Notes: generated by a model from the letters alone, not told the origin. A stretch of DNA of 64,000 nucleotides from Schistocephalus solidus (GCA_017591395.1 WEDG01001294.1:62001-126000); one strand, 5' to 3'; counted from the first letter of the stretch, positions 45,411 to 56,370 are shown. Made by a program: numbers and translations.

Positions 45411-45640
45411 AAAGCGCAAAATAACTGATACCACAACCTTTTATTCTACAGCCTGTATCAAATTGCTTTAAGCGCTCTCTGTAGTTTTCTAGAGCTTTCT
45501 GTTACTATTACATTATTTTACAGGTATGAGTACATTAGGAGCTATATTTCAAATTTTTTCAGGGAGCAGATACCAAAATTAATTTGAGAACGATATTATC
45601 TAATTTGACTGGTACAATTTGATTTGCCTACACAAGTCTG

Positions 45641-45931
45641 GTGTCAAACTTTAGGAGCTCTATTAACACCGAGGAATCTTTGTTCTGTGAAAATGCCCAT
45701 GCTACGATTGAAAATGTTGATTGGCAAACATATGTTTTCAGTCATTCATCAGCAGGCCGCTACAATGACATGGGAAATAAACTCGGGAGTTATGTCCCAT
45801 ATTATCACAATTCTTTCCCACGCCACCTGCACGACGGAGTCGGCGTGATCCGGAAGTTTGGCTTGAAAGCGGAAGGGGAGAGGAGAGATTCACTGCGAGT
45901 GGCGTTGGGACGTCAAATACGCAGTGTGTGA
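45641..45931 (+). CDS. Orphan 96-codon open frame, function unknown
   Basis: The open frame reads MSNFRSSINTEESLF, ENVDWQTYVFSHSSAG, YVPYYHNSFPRHLH and VIRKFGLKAEGERR. It lies between the two tandem copies of the duplicated block and has no counterpart in the source segment. I recognise no family and see no promoter or splice-site support. It may be a remnant of an inserted element or chance. Confidence 0.2.
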   Translation: MSNFRSSINTEESLFCENAHATIENVDWQTYVFSHSSAGRYNDMGNKLGSYVPYYHNSFPRHLHDGVGVIRKFGLKAEGERRDSLRVALGRQIRSV

Positions 45932-46489
45932 GCGTTTTCAGGTGTTTGTGGGCGGCCGTATCGTTATTTAAAAACTGATCTTCTGCATGGCTTTCAAGAT
46001 AGCAATGATTTGTTGTATGTGCGTTTGTTCATCACAGATGTAAAATATGCGCTGCACGTATTTTCAGTTTAGAATAGGGACTCTCTTGTTTTCTCTTGTT
46101 TTTTAGCGAAGAATTAAAAAAAACAGTTTTCTGATTAAAATATCGATTTGGCAACTCATGCTTTTCGATTTCCCTGAAGGACTTTAAAAGGAGTAATTTA
46201 TTCGAGCTTCACACAAAAGCAGGCTCGTCAGTCATCTAGAGAGCAAAAGAATGGACATTACAACTTTTTATGCCACAGCCTGTGCCAAATTGCTTTAAGC
46301 GCGCCCCGTCATTTCCTACTTTCTAGTGTTAGTAGTATATTTATTACATATATGAATACATTAGAGCTATATTTCAAAAGGTTTGTTCCTTCTGTGCACA
46401 GAAGCTAAAATTACTTTGCGAGTAAAATATAAATGGGCCTCGAAATACCTTCAAGATTACAATTAATTTGTTTGCGTGTACGAACTTAC

Positions 46490-46790
46490 TTCCTCAACGG
46501 TAAAGTCAGTATATGTGAATTCAGTGGGAACATTCAAACCAATTTTCCACAGCGGTTGAATGCTTGAAATGCTCTTGTCCCATATCTATGATCTTATCCA
46601 GAAGGTTGGATTTAGAATTGTGGCCACACTTCCAACATGCTTCCAAGAACCGCCAGTCCACATGTCGTAGACAGATAAGGGCTTACGTCTTCCTGGGTAT
46701 TGGTCGATGAGTAGAAGATCGCGAGCATTTTTGGAATCCAGATCATGTGTCAAGTGTGCAAGCAGCCGACTTTAGGTGGGATATAACTTT
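46490..46790 (-). pseudogene. Dead copy of FN3 exon J
   Basis: A consensus donor GTAAGT (46489-46484) is retained and the sequence follows exon J (tcttatccagaaggttgga, cttccaagaaccgccagtcc, tcctgggtattggtcgatg). There is a 9-bp deletion, and in the exon J frame the stretch corresponding to FWIRPH now reads FWIRS-stop. Similarity fades near 46790, and the acceptor side is lost. Confidence 0.75.
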
Positions 46791-47431
46791 TAGAAATTTC
46801 AATTATCGCAATAAGAAAAATGTCTACTTAGGTGCCTGCGGTAGTATGATATGCTTGAAAATACAAGCCACATTATGTCTTACCTTTATGCATATATACT
46901 GCCATTAAAATTCAGTAGACCACCTGGTATTCAAGAAAATTCATTAGAATATAAAGGCTGTAGGGCACGCGCGACTTACTTAGACACCATTGCTTTATGT
47001 GATTTTCCTTCGGTGAAAATTGCCTCGTGATTCTTTTTCAAGCGTAGAGTTTGCTATTTACTTGTTATGTTTATTGCGAACACTGGTATGAAAGGAGGAA
47101 ACGGATCATAAGGTTCCACCAGTTTAATCATAATGTATTATTTATCGTTTTGTTTTAACTTGTATTAACTTGTAGGTATGGTTAGCCACAGTCGAAGTAA
47201 CTGGAAGGCAATGATGTGCTTGTTGTATGGCTTTAGAAATATGGAATTTGCCTACATAGCTTAAAAGACAGGAAATTATTGTGCACAGTTTGCATAATAA
47301 GACGCGCAATTCATAACTGATTCATGGATATCGTGCCCAATGGGTGCCTAAGTAAGGTCCACCACATGTGAAACATGGGCGATATTTCGGCTCTGGTGGT
47401 ATCAAGCTAATTATCGTTGCTGATAGAAGCG

Positions 47432-48060
47432 AACAGGCAAGTTCCAGGAAGCAGTTCAGAATAAGAAGAAGAGGCGTTTCTGGTTCTCTCTCGAACCCAT
47501 CACCAGAGGCAGTGGTAGGAAATGGCAATAGATGCACAAGGTGAGCAGGATTTATAGTAAGTAGTGGGCACGCGAGCACATGAGTACTTAAATTAGCAGA
47601 TCTCATGATCACCGCTGGGTGTCGTAACTGATGGGATTATAGCTTGGCCGTCCGCGTCGGAGTCGTGCTTTCATCATTTATGTTTTATGTGGGTGATAAT
47701 GACCCGGCCATTTGGCTGACTGTCATGAGAGGGGTTGGTCACCCACTTTCTCCTGACGTGATCCATTCCTCTGCTTAGGAGATTTCTCAACACAGAATAT
47801 GGGAACGGGAGTTCGTTGCGCTTGTTAGTGAACTATGGGCCTGAGAACCATGACACGAGCAACTCGAGACCCATGTGCTTATCACCTCCTGCGAGGTTTT
47901 TGACCTCGTGAATCTTGAAAACCTGACCGGGTCCCATCGTGTGACCTGCAACATGATAGCTAGAGTCTTTCATTCTCACCACAGCTGAGTGCTCGACCAT
48001 TCGCGTCCAGAGTAACTTCCAGGGTTGGGTCACAAAAGCAGTTGTGTAACGAGGCTATAC
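47432..48060 (-). mobile_element. PLE fragment: GIY-YIG endonuclease C-terminus and tail
   Basis: The frame 48033-47833 reads WKLLWTRMVEHSAVVRMKDS, SYHVAGHTMGPGQVFKIHEV and LELLVSWFSGP, the conserved C-terminal part of the PLE endonuclease. The tail continues left to a hammerhead-like motif at 47473-47506 and TTC repeats. It is 5'-truncated. Confidence 0.75.
47473..47510 (-). ncRNA. Hammerhead-ribozyme-like motif (two core changes)
   Basis: GCCT, then CTGGTGA (47506-47500) in place of CTGATGA, stem II GGGTTC pairing with GAACCA, and GAAACGCC (47480-47473) in place of GAAACGTC. Both the core A and the cleavage-site U are changed, so it should be inactive. No AATAAA follows here. Confidence 0.5.
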
Positions 48061-48218
48061 CGGCGCGTTGAGATGCATTGTAGTGAAACGGAAGACAGGG
48101 TTGCTGAAGTACAATATATTCGATGGGTACTGAGAGTGAATAGCTACCCACGCAACTTTGTCAACCTGTGCATATATAAACTACTAGAGTGACCGAATCC
48201 AACCGGCCCTTAATTCTG

Positions 48219-48689
48219 TAGAGCTCTTCCATACGTGAAGAATGTCGAAGAAGCCGTCAGCCGCCTTTTCACTCCCATTAGAGTTGAGGTTGCTCACAGA
48301 CCAGAAGCAATCATCAGGTTCCGAGTCATGAGGCCGAAAAACACTGCGACGAAAAGAAATGTCTGGCGACGTTTACCGGATCTGGTGCAGTTATGAAAGA
48401 AGAAACTACGTCAGAGAAACCAGGAGATTACTCTGGACGCGAATGGCTGAGCACGCAGCTGCGGTGAGGAGGAAAGACGCTAGCTATCATCGCATCACTT
48501 ACTAGCCCCACCAGTGATCCCGAGAGCTGCTAATTGTAATACGCATGTGATTGCGTAGCCACTTGTACTATAAACACCTTGTGCATCTATCACCCTTTTC
48601 TGTAACTGTCTTAGATGATAAATTCGAGAGAGAGTGTCCGAATCGTCAGGCCAATAAAACCCTGTTCAAATGATCGTCTCTTCTTCTTC
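48219..48689 (+). mobile_element. PLE fragment: RT-endonuclease linker, endonuclease and tail
   Basis: Frames read LPYVKNVEEAVSRLFTPIRV, EVAHRPEAIIRFRVMRPKN, YRIWCSYERRNYVRETRRLL and WTRMAEHAAAVRRKDASYH. This is the PLE linker followed by the GIY-YIG region. The last part of the endonuclease is deleted before the tail, which holds a hammerhead-like motif (48611-48647), AATAAA and TTC repeats. Confidence 0.75.
48611..48655 (+). ncRNA. Hammerhead-ribozyme-like motif (core mutated)
   Basis: TAGATGA (48612-48618) is in place of CTGATGA, followed by AATTCGAGAGAGAGTGTCC and GAATCGTC (48640-48647) in place of GAAACGTC, then AGGCCAATAAAA. The position and downstream AATAAA match the other copies, but the core is decayed. 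Confidence 0.45.
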
Positions 48690-49149
48690 TTATTGTTGCT
48701 GTTAGATGCGGCAAGTGACTGCCCTGAAGGATTCACACTCCGATTATAGCTGATCTGTTGGTGCTGTAAAATGAAGTAAACTGTTGACAGGTGGCCGTGG
48801 TCGGCTTACAGGCACGCTTCTGGCAATTGCAACGAGTCATCTTCGGCATCGTAGCATACGAACATAATCGCTTTAATTTTTAAGCAAACTTTTATATTCT
48901 GCACGGTATTCCAACCGTAATCTTGGCCACCATTCCGGCATCCTTGGTTACGGATCATTCTTCAATTCAACAGCCGTTAACCAGTTTCTAAAACATTTTA
49001 CCGTCCACGCAGTTAGCCCCTCCTGTTAGCGGAGGTAGGAGGTAGCCTCTGATGAACAAAAAGCTCACCAGTTACTTTTGTGCTGCTGCGGCAGGTGGCC
49101 ACCAGAAGCCGCATAGTGGTTAGTAGTAGAATAAACAGAGGAATATAGT

Positions 49150-49305
49150 TGGCAAGGACAAGGAAGATTAGAATGACCATTTCTGGCATATTAACGGTCG
49201 TCAGCCACCCATGCCCAACCCCAGGTGCTGCTACACCCGAGGATTGAACCCACAACCCGTTGATCAGAAGTTATATTATACCACTAGCCACTGTGCGGTT
49301 GTTGG
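49150..49305 (-). mobile_element. tRNA-derived SINE-like repeat
   Basis: The minus strand reads CACAGTGGCTAGTGGTATAA (A-box region), GTGGGTTCAATCCTCGG (B-box), GGTTGGGCATGGGTGGCTGA and the core ATGCCAGAAATGGTCATT. It is inserted in the 44-50 kb paralogue and absent from the source segment near 24.93 kb. Confidence 0.75.
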
Positions 49306-49403
49306 CGGGGCTCGAGAGTGAACCGCAAAACAAAGCGGAACGAGTGAGTTCCGTTAGCGATCGGTGATCGTTAATCAAAGAATGCGAGTAAATATTCCTG
49401 ATC

Positions 49404-49620
49404 GAAACTGGCAAGACAACGAGCCCGTGGCTCAATGTTTGGAGCGTTGGACTGCTGGCAATGGATTACGGGTTTGATCCTCGGGTGGAGCAGCATCCTG
49501 GGGTTGGGTCTGGCTGGCTGACGACGGCTAATATACCAGAAATGGCCCTTTTAGTCTCCTTTGTCTTTGCCGGCAATATGCATCTGTCCCTGAGGATCTT
49601 TAGTTATCGTCACGGACAAT
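49404..49620 (+). mobile_element. tRNA-derived SINE-like repeat
   Basis: It reads aaactggcaagacaacgag, cgtggctcaatgtttgg (A-box region), acgggtttgatcctcggg (B-box), ttgggtctggctggctgac, and the core taccagaaatggccctt. It is preceded by a tail block (gatcggtgatcgttaatcaa) of another copy and lies head-to-head with the minus copy at 49150-49305. Confidence 0.75.
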
Positions 49621-49815
49621 GAAAACCTGATGATGCGAGTCATATGCAGACGGGTCCCACGCCAAATCTACACATGGTATTCGCGATGTACGCCTTCTAA
49701 CTACTGAGTAGGACCGATTGGCGTTATAATGCGAGCTGTGCGCGCGAAGCTATCTTTTCTTAAAGAGTGTAAATAAATTAAGTGTACGAACGATCGAATC
49801 CTTCTCCTTTTCTGA

Positions 49816-50510
49816 ATTCAAGGTCAGGTGTGGAATTTTACGTGTATTTAGATACTTAAATATCTGTTTCTTTTCATCGAAGCACCTTTCATATGCGTGT
49901 AAGTCATTCAAATGCTCCTTAGAAACTTTTCATTACAATTTTGAATAGGTCTGTCCTGCCCAAAGAGAGAATGAGTTAAAAAGGTTTTTCCGTAGTCTCT
50001 AGTGTTCAATGCTTTTTTTCATATATAGAACTCTTTCAGAATATCGGAATATCGGTCTACGGGAGGTGTTGCTGTCGATTCAGGTAGTCGCTGTATTATG
50101 AGGCTTTTTTCCTGTTGGTGGCATTTTTTGTACCTACGACGCTATCGTCCACTATCTGGTGAGAAGGTTCCCCGCTGCGCACTGGTGATGATGGAGCGGA
50201 TGCTGCTTGGCTACATGCGGGCTTTGTTCTGTTTTTTTATTTCGGCGAATTCCACGGCTTCGACGATTCAACTTTACTGAATTCAAGGTCAATTGTGGAC
50301 TTTTACGAGTGGTTAAATACTAAAATGTCTGTTACTTTTCATAAAAGCACCTTTCTTGTATGTTTAAGTCATTCAAATGCTCCTTAGAAACATTTAATTA
50401 CCATTTTTAATAGGTCTGCCCTTCCCAAAGAGAGAATGATTTAAAAATATTTATCCGAAGTCTTCAGTGCTCAATGCTTTTTGTAATATTTTGAACTCTT
50501 TCAGAAATCA
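49816..50510. repeat. Tandem duplication with about 230-bp spacer
   Basis: gaattcaaggtcaggtgtgg...gaactctttcagaa (49816-50042) recurs as gaattcaaggtcaattgtgg...gaactctttcagaa (50279-50507), sharing aagtcattcaaatgctcctt and cccaaagagagaatga. The first copy is also the end of the segmental duplication (compare aaggtcatgtatggaatttg at 25290). Confidence 0.8.
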
Positions 50511-51149
50511 GCAGACGACAAAATAGCTTTTGAATGGAAATTTTTTGCACACGGTGTTCTATGGTAAAGTAGGATCCCGTTGGATATATGGTGATTCCTA
50601 TTTAATGTGCAGAAGTGTTGTATAATTGAGCGGCAAGTGTTCGAACCAGTCTCATGTAGAAATGCCTGCTATAGCCATTTTGAGCTATTGGCTTCATATC
50701 GCAAAGCATGACGAACAGTCGAACGAGTCGAAAGAAGTTCAGTCTTTTATCAAATAGCCTTGAGTTGGGATGGCTTGAAGACCAAGGGATGAGGATACCG
50801 TGGACGAAAACAGGCATCAAGCTAGCACACTAAACACCGTTTTCAGTGGGGCTGAGTCTGCGCGAACGGATATCTACTGCCATAGAAGCACGCATATGAC
50901 GTCCTTGACGCTGATATTTGCGCAGCCTCGGCCACTGCACCCAGTCCTACCACCAGGTGGCGCGTACAGGACCGGACAGTCGAGGATTACATAGGGAAAG
51001 TGAAGAGAGAGTGTGGACGACACGTAAGAGTCCACCATCACTGCACGTCGGTGCATTCTGCCTTATAATAAAGCCCTGCAATCTATGCCGGCTCCCTGAG
51101 AGTCGATACAAACGAAAATTCAAGTCCCAGGAAGCAATTGAGAAGAGAT
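50511..51149. other. Unannotated stretch
   Basis: Open frames here lack recognisable domains. The right part (50.8-51.1 kb) may be PLE flank, but I cannot prove it. Confidence 0.35.
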
Positions 51150-51700
51150 GGACACGATCGCTGAAACAGGGACTTTATTCGACTGACGTTTCGGATTCCA
51201 ACTCAAAAGAGAGAGAGAGAGCATCAGCTATAGGTAATTCGCACACAGGGAGTTGCAGTAGCTAAAGGATGCAGTCGCCCTGTTACGGCCTGCGTACGAC
51301 AAGTAACGGCTGCCCCTCCATTGAGGGTGACTGCTATCTGGTGCGCTAGTGGCTGTCATACCAGAATGCGGGTCTCTTTTCGCTGAAATTTCATTACCCA
51401 CGTTGCAGGTTGGCGTGATTATTATTCAGCCACCGGGCTCACCGGCATTGGCGTTGGAAAATATGTTTGCCAGTGCGCTCCCTGAGTGGCTGGTTGCTTT
51501 GGTCAAGCTGAAGCTCAGAGCCGAATATGGGTTTGGAAGGTCATTGCACTTGTTAATGGACTGGGGGCCCTGCTTGAACCATGGTTTATGGGCCCCCAGT
51601 GGTTACTTGGACGGAACACCTGCGTCCTTCTCAGGACTAGGAGTCGAACTGCACGGGGCCCTTTTACCGCGACCTTTATGGCATTCTCACCCACGTAAGA
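51150..51700 (-). mobile_element. PLE fragment: endonuclease end and tail
   Basis: The minus strand has NKCNDLPNPYSALSFSL near 51560, the same motif as at 17030 and 54090, then a non-coding tail (TTTCAGCGAAAAGAGACCCG, CTACTGCAACTCCCTGTGTG), a hammerhead-like motif at 51185-51227 and AATAAA. It is 5'-truncated and broken. Confidence 0.65.
51185..51227 (-). ncRNA. Hammerhead-ribozyme-like motif (one core change, expanded stem II)
   Basis: CTGATGC (51227-51221) replaces CTGATGA, stem II is interrupted by a (CT)n run, then GGAATCC and an intact GAAACGTC (51192-51185), followed by AGTCGAATAAAG. Confidence 0.5.
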
Positions 51701-53689
51701 CCTGTTGTAAAATTACTATTAAATACAGCCGGCGACTGAGCTCATCCAAAGCGAAATCCAATATACTCTTACTGGGCTCGTAATTAGGCTATATTCTTTG
51801 TGGGCTCTAAATTGCAGCTGCGAAACAGAAGGTAATCGTCCGTACTCAGTCCTGCGTCCGGCTTGCTGGGTAAAATTGTGGGTTATCTGACTAACCCAAC
51901 CAGATTGGCCTTTTCCATAGGGCACTGGTGCTGCCAATCAGGTATGACACCAAAAACTTTCGGTTGATCCTTTTTTAGTTTTCTTCATGAAATCTGATAA
52001 AAACCACGGTCAGCACATACATGACTACTGCTTATGGTTAACCGCCAATTACTCCAAGCGGATATGAAACGTAACATGGCACACAGCAAGGATGAGCGAG
52101 CTTTAAGTAAAAGTTATCTGTTTATGCAATGATGTGAATTGTGCGCAGCTGAGGGGGAGAGATAGAGACAACATTTTTGCCGATTTAAGACGAAATATCT
52201 TTAATTGACAAGGAAAGTCCACCGGCTAAATTCTCAGAAGATGAGTAAACAGGCCATTTGTGCAGGACGTATTTTTAATATTAAATTCGCTGTTTTTATT
52301 CACAAATGCGGAAATATTCATTCAAATGCAAAATGTGTAAACATACCTCATAGGTATTACAGTCGAATTGTTTGGACGCTTAACTTTGCTCAAGATAAAT
52401 ATTTGAATGAGATTTTGATGCTCAAAAACGAAAGCAGTTTCGCCTCTTTATAACTGGCATAGCACAGCAAACTGAATGCATTTATGCTTATACATTAGGC
52501 TGATAAACATGTTGTTCACGGTAGGTGGATGCTTTGCTAGTCTGCGCACCCCCAAGATCGAAACGGACAGTGCCTGGCGACTCATACAAATCGAGACGAA
52601 TGATCACATGCCAGCTGTGTGTATAAGTAACGAAAAAGGTTGTTCGCTCGCCGGAATCATGGCTTTATTCATCTGAGCTTCCGAACTCTTGCTGGAGTCC
52701 ATCCTCCGAGATAAAAGCGGCAACAAAAATCAACATCAGTAATAGGGGGCAGGGCCCTTCACAACACTGCCTGTGTAAACCTTCTTCCAACAGAAACCTA
52801 CTAACAATTCGCAGGCACAAAAATGATGTTAGGATCCTCTGACCAGATTTCAGCAGTCATCATTTAGAGTGCAAATCGCTCGATCTTTTTTAGGTTCCCA
52901 ATCAACTTTTAGGGCTGACAGTTTAAAATGATGTGGTGATAATAGCCTTCAACGAATTTCTGAAGTCCAGTTTCCTAAAAAAAGACTCCTACGGTGTACA
53001 AAATTGCGTCCCTTTTTCCACCAAATGCGACAGAGCCACAAAACAAAACAACAGGCGTGGGCACAAACACTGAATCCATCGACCGGCACTCCGACTTCGC
53101 TTTAAACATATTGTAGCATTAGCCTGACCGGGAAAATGTGGCTCTGGTGCGTCTATCCGTGATTATGCGACATATGTTTTAACACATGTTTTAACATATG
53201 TTTTACCGAAGTAGAAATCAATTGAGGCACACTTGAGAGGGGTTCACCTAAGACAAGTGAATTATTGGTCAAGAAACCAGTTCCCTACAACCACTTTAAA
53301 GGCAACGAGTTGGAAGGCATAGGTATATCGCATCTTAGTAAAGTGTACTTTACGGTCTCGACGCAGCAACTCTCCTATAGCCTAAAAACTACATAATTTC
53401 TGCTGCCCTGTAGTCATCAAAAAAGCAGATGTTTGTCTCCTTTCCCTTGACTAGTAGAAGATACAATGGCTTCGCAAAGTCATATGAGTTCTACAGTTGC
53501 GAAAATTCCCATTAAAAGATTCAAAAGACGATTTGGCGAGCATACGCGCTGCTTTCGATAATTTATCATCAGGCCAGTACATTTAGAGAACGGTGGAACG
53601 TAGTACAAATATAAAACATTAAATCGATAATGTTCGGTTGTATTTACAAGTTTGTCATGCAAGATGTATGCATACGGTTTCAATTCTGC
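51701..53689. other. Unannotated stretch
   Basis: No gene recognised. Three direct units of acatatgttttaac-type sequence lie at about 53169-53207. Confidence 0.4.
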
Positions 53690-54180
53690 CGAGAAAAAAT
53701 ACATGCAATCGCTGAGACAAGGAATTTATTCGCCTGTCCTTTCGGATTCCAGCTCGAAACCACCTTCAGAGACAACATCAAAAGGGTAATTCATACACGG
53801 AGCCTAACAGTATTTCTAGGATGCAGTAGCTATGCTAATGCATACCTAGTGCAATTGAAGGCTCCTCCGCATCGAGCATGATTACTCTCTGCTGCGCTAA
53901 TTGGTTGATGGCTGGAATGCGGGTCCTTATCCACGGAAATTTCATCACCCACCGTGAAGGTTGGTGTGATGATGACTCGGCCACCCGGCTCACAGGCGTC
54001 GGAAATCACGTCCGCCTACGGGCTCCCCGAATGGCTGATTGCTTAAGCCAACCTGAATCTCAGTACCGAATATGGGTTCGGGAAGTCATTGCATTTTTTG
54101 ATAGACTGGGGCCTGGAAACCATGACTCAAGCAACTCGTGGCTCACGCGAGGACTTCGGCAACTGTCTCTCAAGGTTCCC
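53690..54180 (-). mobile_element. PLE fragment: endonuclease end and tail
   Basis: The minus strand has IKKCNDFPNPYSVLRFRLA near 54085, then the tail (GATGAAATTTCCGTGGATAA; ATGCATTAGCATAGCTACTG), a decayed hammerhead-like motif and AATAAA. It is collinear with the 51.2-51.7 kb copy. Confidence 0.65.
53735..53770 (-). ncRNA. Hammerhead-ribozyme-like motif (strongly decayed)
   Basis: CTGAAGG (53769-53763) and GAAAGGAC (53742-53735) replace CTGATGA and GAAACGTC. The flanking GTCT and AGGC can still pair as stem I, and AATAAA follows. Confidence 0.4.
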
Positions 54181-54511
54181 TTCACTTTATGCGCTTTCCA
54201 GGCCATCGCGAGTCAAACTCGTACATATTTGGGATATAAACCTGTACATTTCAGGCCAGGAACGCCTTTGCGAGTTGCTTAAATGGAACTCGGATGATTT
54301 TGCATAACCAACAAGCACATGAAGCTATCGATCACTGACCAGCACATCCCTGCTAAGGGAGGCCTAAATCTTTGTTGATTTGCAAGACAGTTCGTCTTCG
54401 TTGTCTGCTCTAACCAGGACCTGCATTCCGCACGCTGTATATCGCTTAGGCAAAAGTCGCGTATGTAACCCCACATAGTGCATGTGACAAGAAGACATAT
54501 GTTACGCATGT

Positions 54512-54998
54512 TTGCTATTTTTGTTATTTCCGTTTGAAGTCTTGCACTCTCCCATAATTCCCATGCTGGGGTCCTCGAGGTCTTCGCTCCTTAATTATTT
54601 GCACAACTTGGTGACACCGTGAGTGTTTGCATCAGCTGGACCTGGCGACCGTCGTCCATGAGGTGTATGAACGTTCTCCCTTGGTTCGAACCGCAATGGA
54701 CCGAGGATGATTTGGGCATATATTTCCGCCTTTGAAATCCCTCAACAGACTCTGCAATCAGCAAGGGAGCATCTGGCTGATTCATGTAACCTCCGCACTG
54801 CCCCCCGTTGGACCCCCCAAGGGCGACAGTTTTTTCTCTTCCTAAATATCACCGGGAGTTTTTTTTTACTATGTTGGCCTCGCCAACATATCGAGATACT
54901 ATTTTTTGATACCACAACTCGCATGTTAAAATAGGGAATTCAAAGGTGACTCACCTACATCTCCCTCAAAGATACTGATACTGAATACAGATACTGAT
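54512..54998 (+). repeat. Tail-only copy of the CR1-like LINE 3' UTR
   Basis: It starts at tttgttatttccgtttgaag, runs collinear with 42333-42832 at high identity, and ends in an expanded gatactgatactga run. It is extremely 5'-truncated. Small indels (for example a deletion of about 20 bp around 54862) distinguish it. Confidence 0.8.
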
Positions 54999-55210
54999 AC
55001 TGATGGTAAAAGGGACCGTATGTGTGTGAGAGATGGAGGTGATAAGGAAGGCAATATATGTAAGGAATGGAAGAAAGAGACACATTTTCACCATATTTGT
55101 TTTTACTAACCTAACGAAATGCCGGATCAAGACTGCAACATTTAAAGATTCAACATAAACGCAGGCAATCTGGCAGAAAATGTTACAACGCCGTTTTTTG
55201 GTTAATTAGG

Positions 55211-55301
55211 ACTGATTAACTGTGAACTGATTAACTGTGATTAACTCTGATTAACTGTGAATAACTCTGATTAACTGTGATTAACTCTGATTAACTGTGA
55301 A
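55211..55301. repeat. Minisatellite, about 11-12 bp units
   Basis: Alternating gattaactgtga and gattaactct units fill about 90 bp (55211-55301). Confidence 0.9.
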
Positions 55302-56235
55302 GCAAACATCGATATGTCTGCTTAACAGATCGGCTGCAATGGAAGATATAAATGAGGCAAGAATCACAGAAACTCATAGATAATTTTAAACCACGCAGAA
55401 TTTTAGCTAAATGGGCATGCTTAAAGTGTTTTTGCGATTAAAAATTCCGAAATGTATCCTTAGTAAAGATATGTTGACAATATTTGGCATACTTAATTTC
55501 CCTACTGGATAAGAGCTTTGTGGTAATCCCGATGTATTATGTATTCCCAAATGTCTAGACTGGTGGGTGACAGAAATAGGAGACCGAAACAAGAACCAGG
55601 AAATCGTGAGAAAGACTAACTAGCCACCGGTAGCGCACTACTGCAAACAGACGAATTTGCTGACGAAAACCGGAAATGTACCTGCGGGTGCAAACGGATT
55701 TGCAAACCGCTACTTCGCCAACCAATTACTGGCTATGCGTTTACCTAGGACCATTGCAGGTGAAAAGGCAATGCGAAAAAGTTCAATATGTGAGATTAGT
55801 AAGCGGAAAACGTACAGGATGACAAATATTTTTTTCTGGCTTTCCCATCGAGCACGCGAATGAGGCAATGCGCGTCGGCAGTGGGAAGATGCCATTGTGT
55901 AGCAGTGCTATCGTACGTTATAGGCCTCGAAATCTGTTCCATTACGCTATTGCAGGAAGTTAGGCATCTAGGAGGACCGGGTGCAGAGGTCCAAATTGAC
56001 TTCACTTTAATTGGCAAAAGAAAATATCACGTCGTACGTAGACAGAAGTGAGCAGTGGGGATGTACAACGTACCACATAAGTGAGCCTTACTTGAAACAA
56101 ATATATAAAAAGAGTTTACTGGCGCTAATGTTGGCAGGGTATGAGACTACTGTAACCTACGAGTGAACGTCATGGGCTCGTTTGCCACCCGAGGATTACA
56201 AACAACGCATAGAAGCTAACATACGAGTTACAGGA
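55302..56235. other. Unannotated stretch
   Basis: Several short open frames (55657-55863 and the overlapping minus frames) lack recognisable content. Confidence 0.35.
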
Positions 56236-56325
56236 AGCAGTTCAGAAGAAGAAGAAGAAGAAGAAGAAGAAGAAGAAGAAGAAGAAGAAGAAGAAGAGTC
56301 GATCACTGGAACATGGTGTTTATTA

Positions 56326-56370
56326 GCCTGACGTTTCGGATTCTCTTCCTAACCCATCATCAGACGCCTT
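56326..56370 (-). ncRNA. Hammerhead-ribozyme-like motif with intact core
   Basis: CTGATGA (56363-56357), stem II GGGTT pairing with AATCC around an 8-nt loop, and GAAACGTC (56337-56330), then AGGCTAATAAAC. All core positions visible in the family are kept. The 5' side of stem I (GGCGT instead of GCCT) is damaged, and stem III is only the self-complementary ACGT, so a dimer would be needed for folding. Confidence 0.6.

Larger units (their letters stand above)
47411..48710. mobile_element. Composite insertion: two PLE fragments head-to-head with flanking duplication
   Basis: The paralogous empty site at 24500-24530 lacks this 1.3 kb. A 21-bp direct repeat with three mismatches flanks it (47411-47431 and 48690-48710, beginning ttat-c/t-gttgctg). 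Inside, a minus fragment (about 48060 to 47440) and a plus fragment (48219 to 48689) each run from endonuclease sequence to a hammerhead-like tail and TTC repeats at the outer edges. Confidence 0.75.
44214..49950. repeat. Segmental duplication, decayed paralogue of 22.8-25.4 kb
   Basis: It has the same landmark order as the source copy, but the first block is present twice (44214-44675 plus 45438-45640, and 45962-46480). It has been expanded by a zinc-finger LINE, a PLE pair and two SINEs. It includes a dead copy of FN3 exon J. Sequence identity is low enough that the event is old. Confidence 0.75.

Noticed and set aside
45054..45436. Two overlapping minus frames rich in Thr, Pro and Ser that look like a mucin-like protein
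   Set aside because: They are alternative frames of the linker between zinc fingers in the 44.7-45.4 kb LINE.
49150..49620. Possible functional tRNA genes suggested by A and B boxes
   Set aside because: No acceptor stem closes the cloverleaf, and the same sequence recurs with a fixed non-tRNA body, so these are SINE-like.
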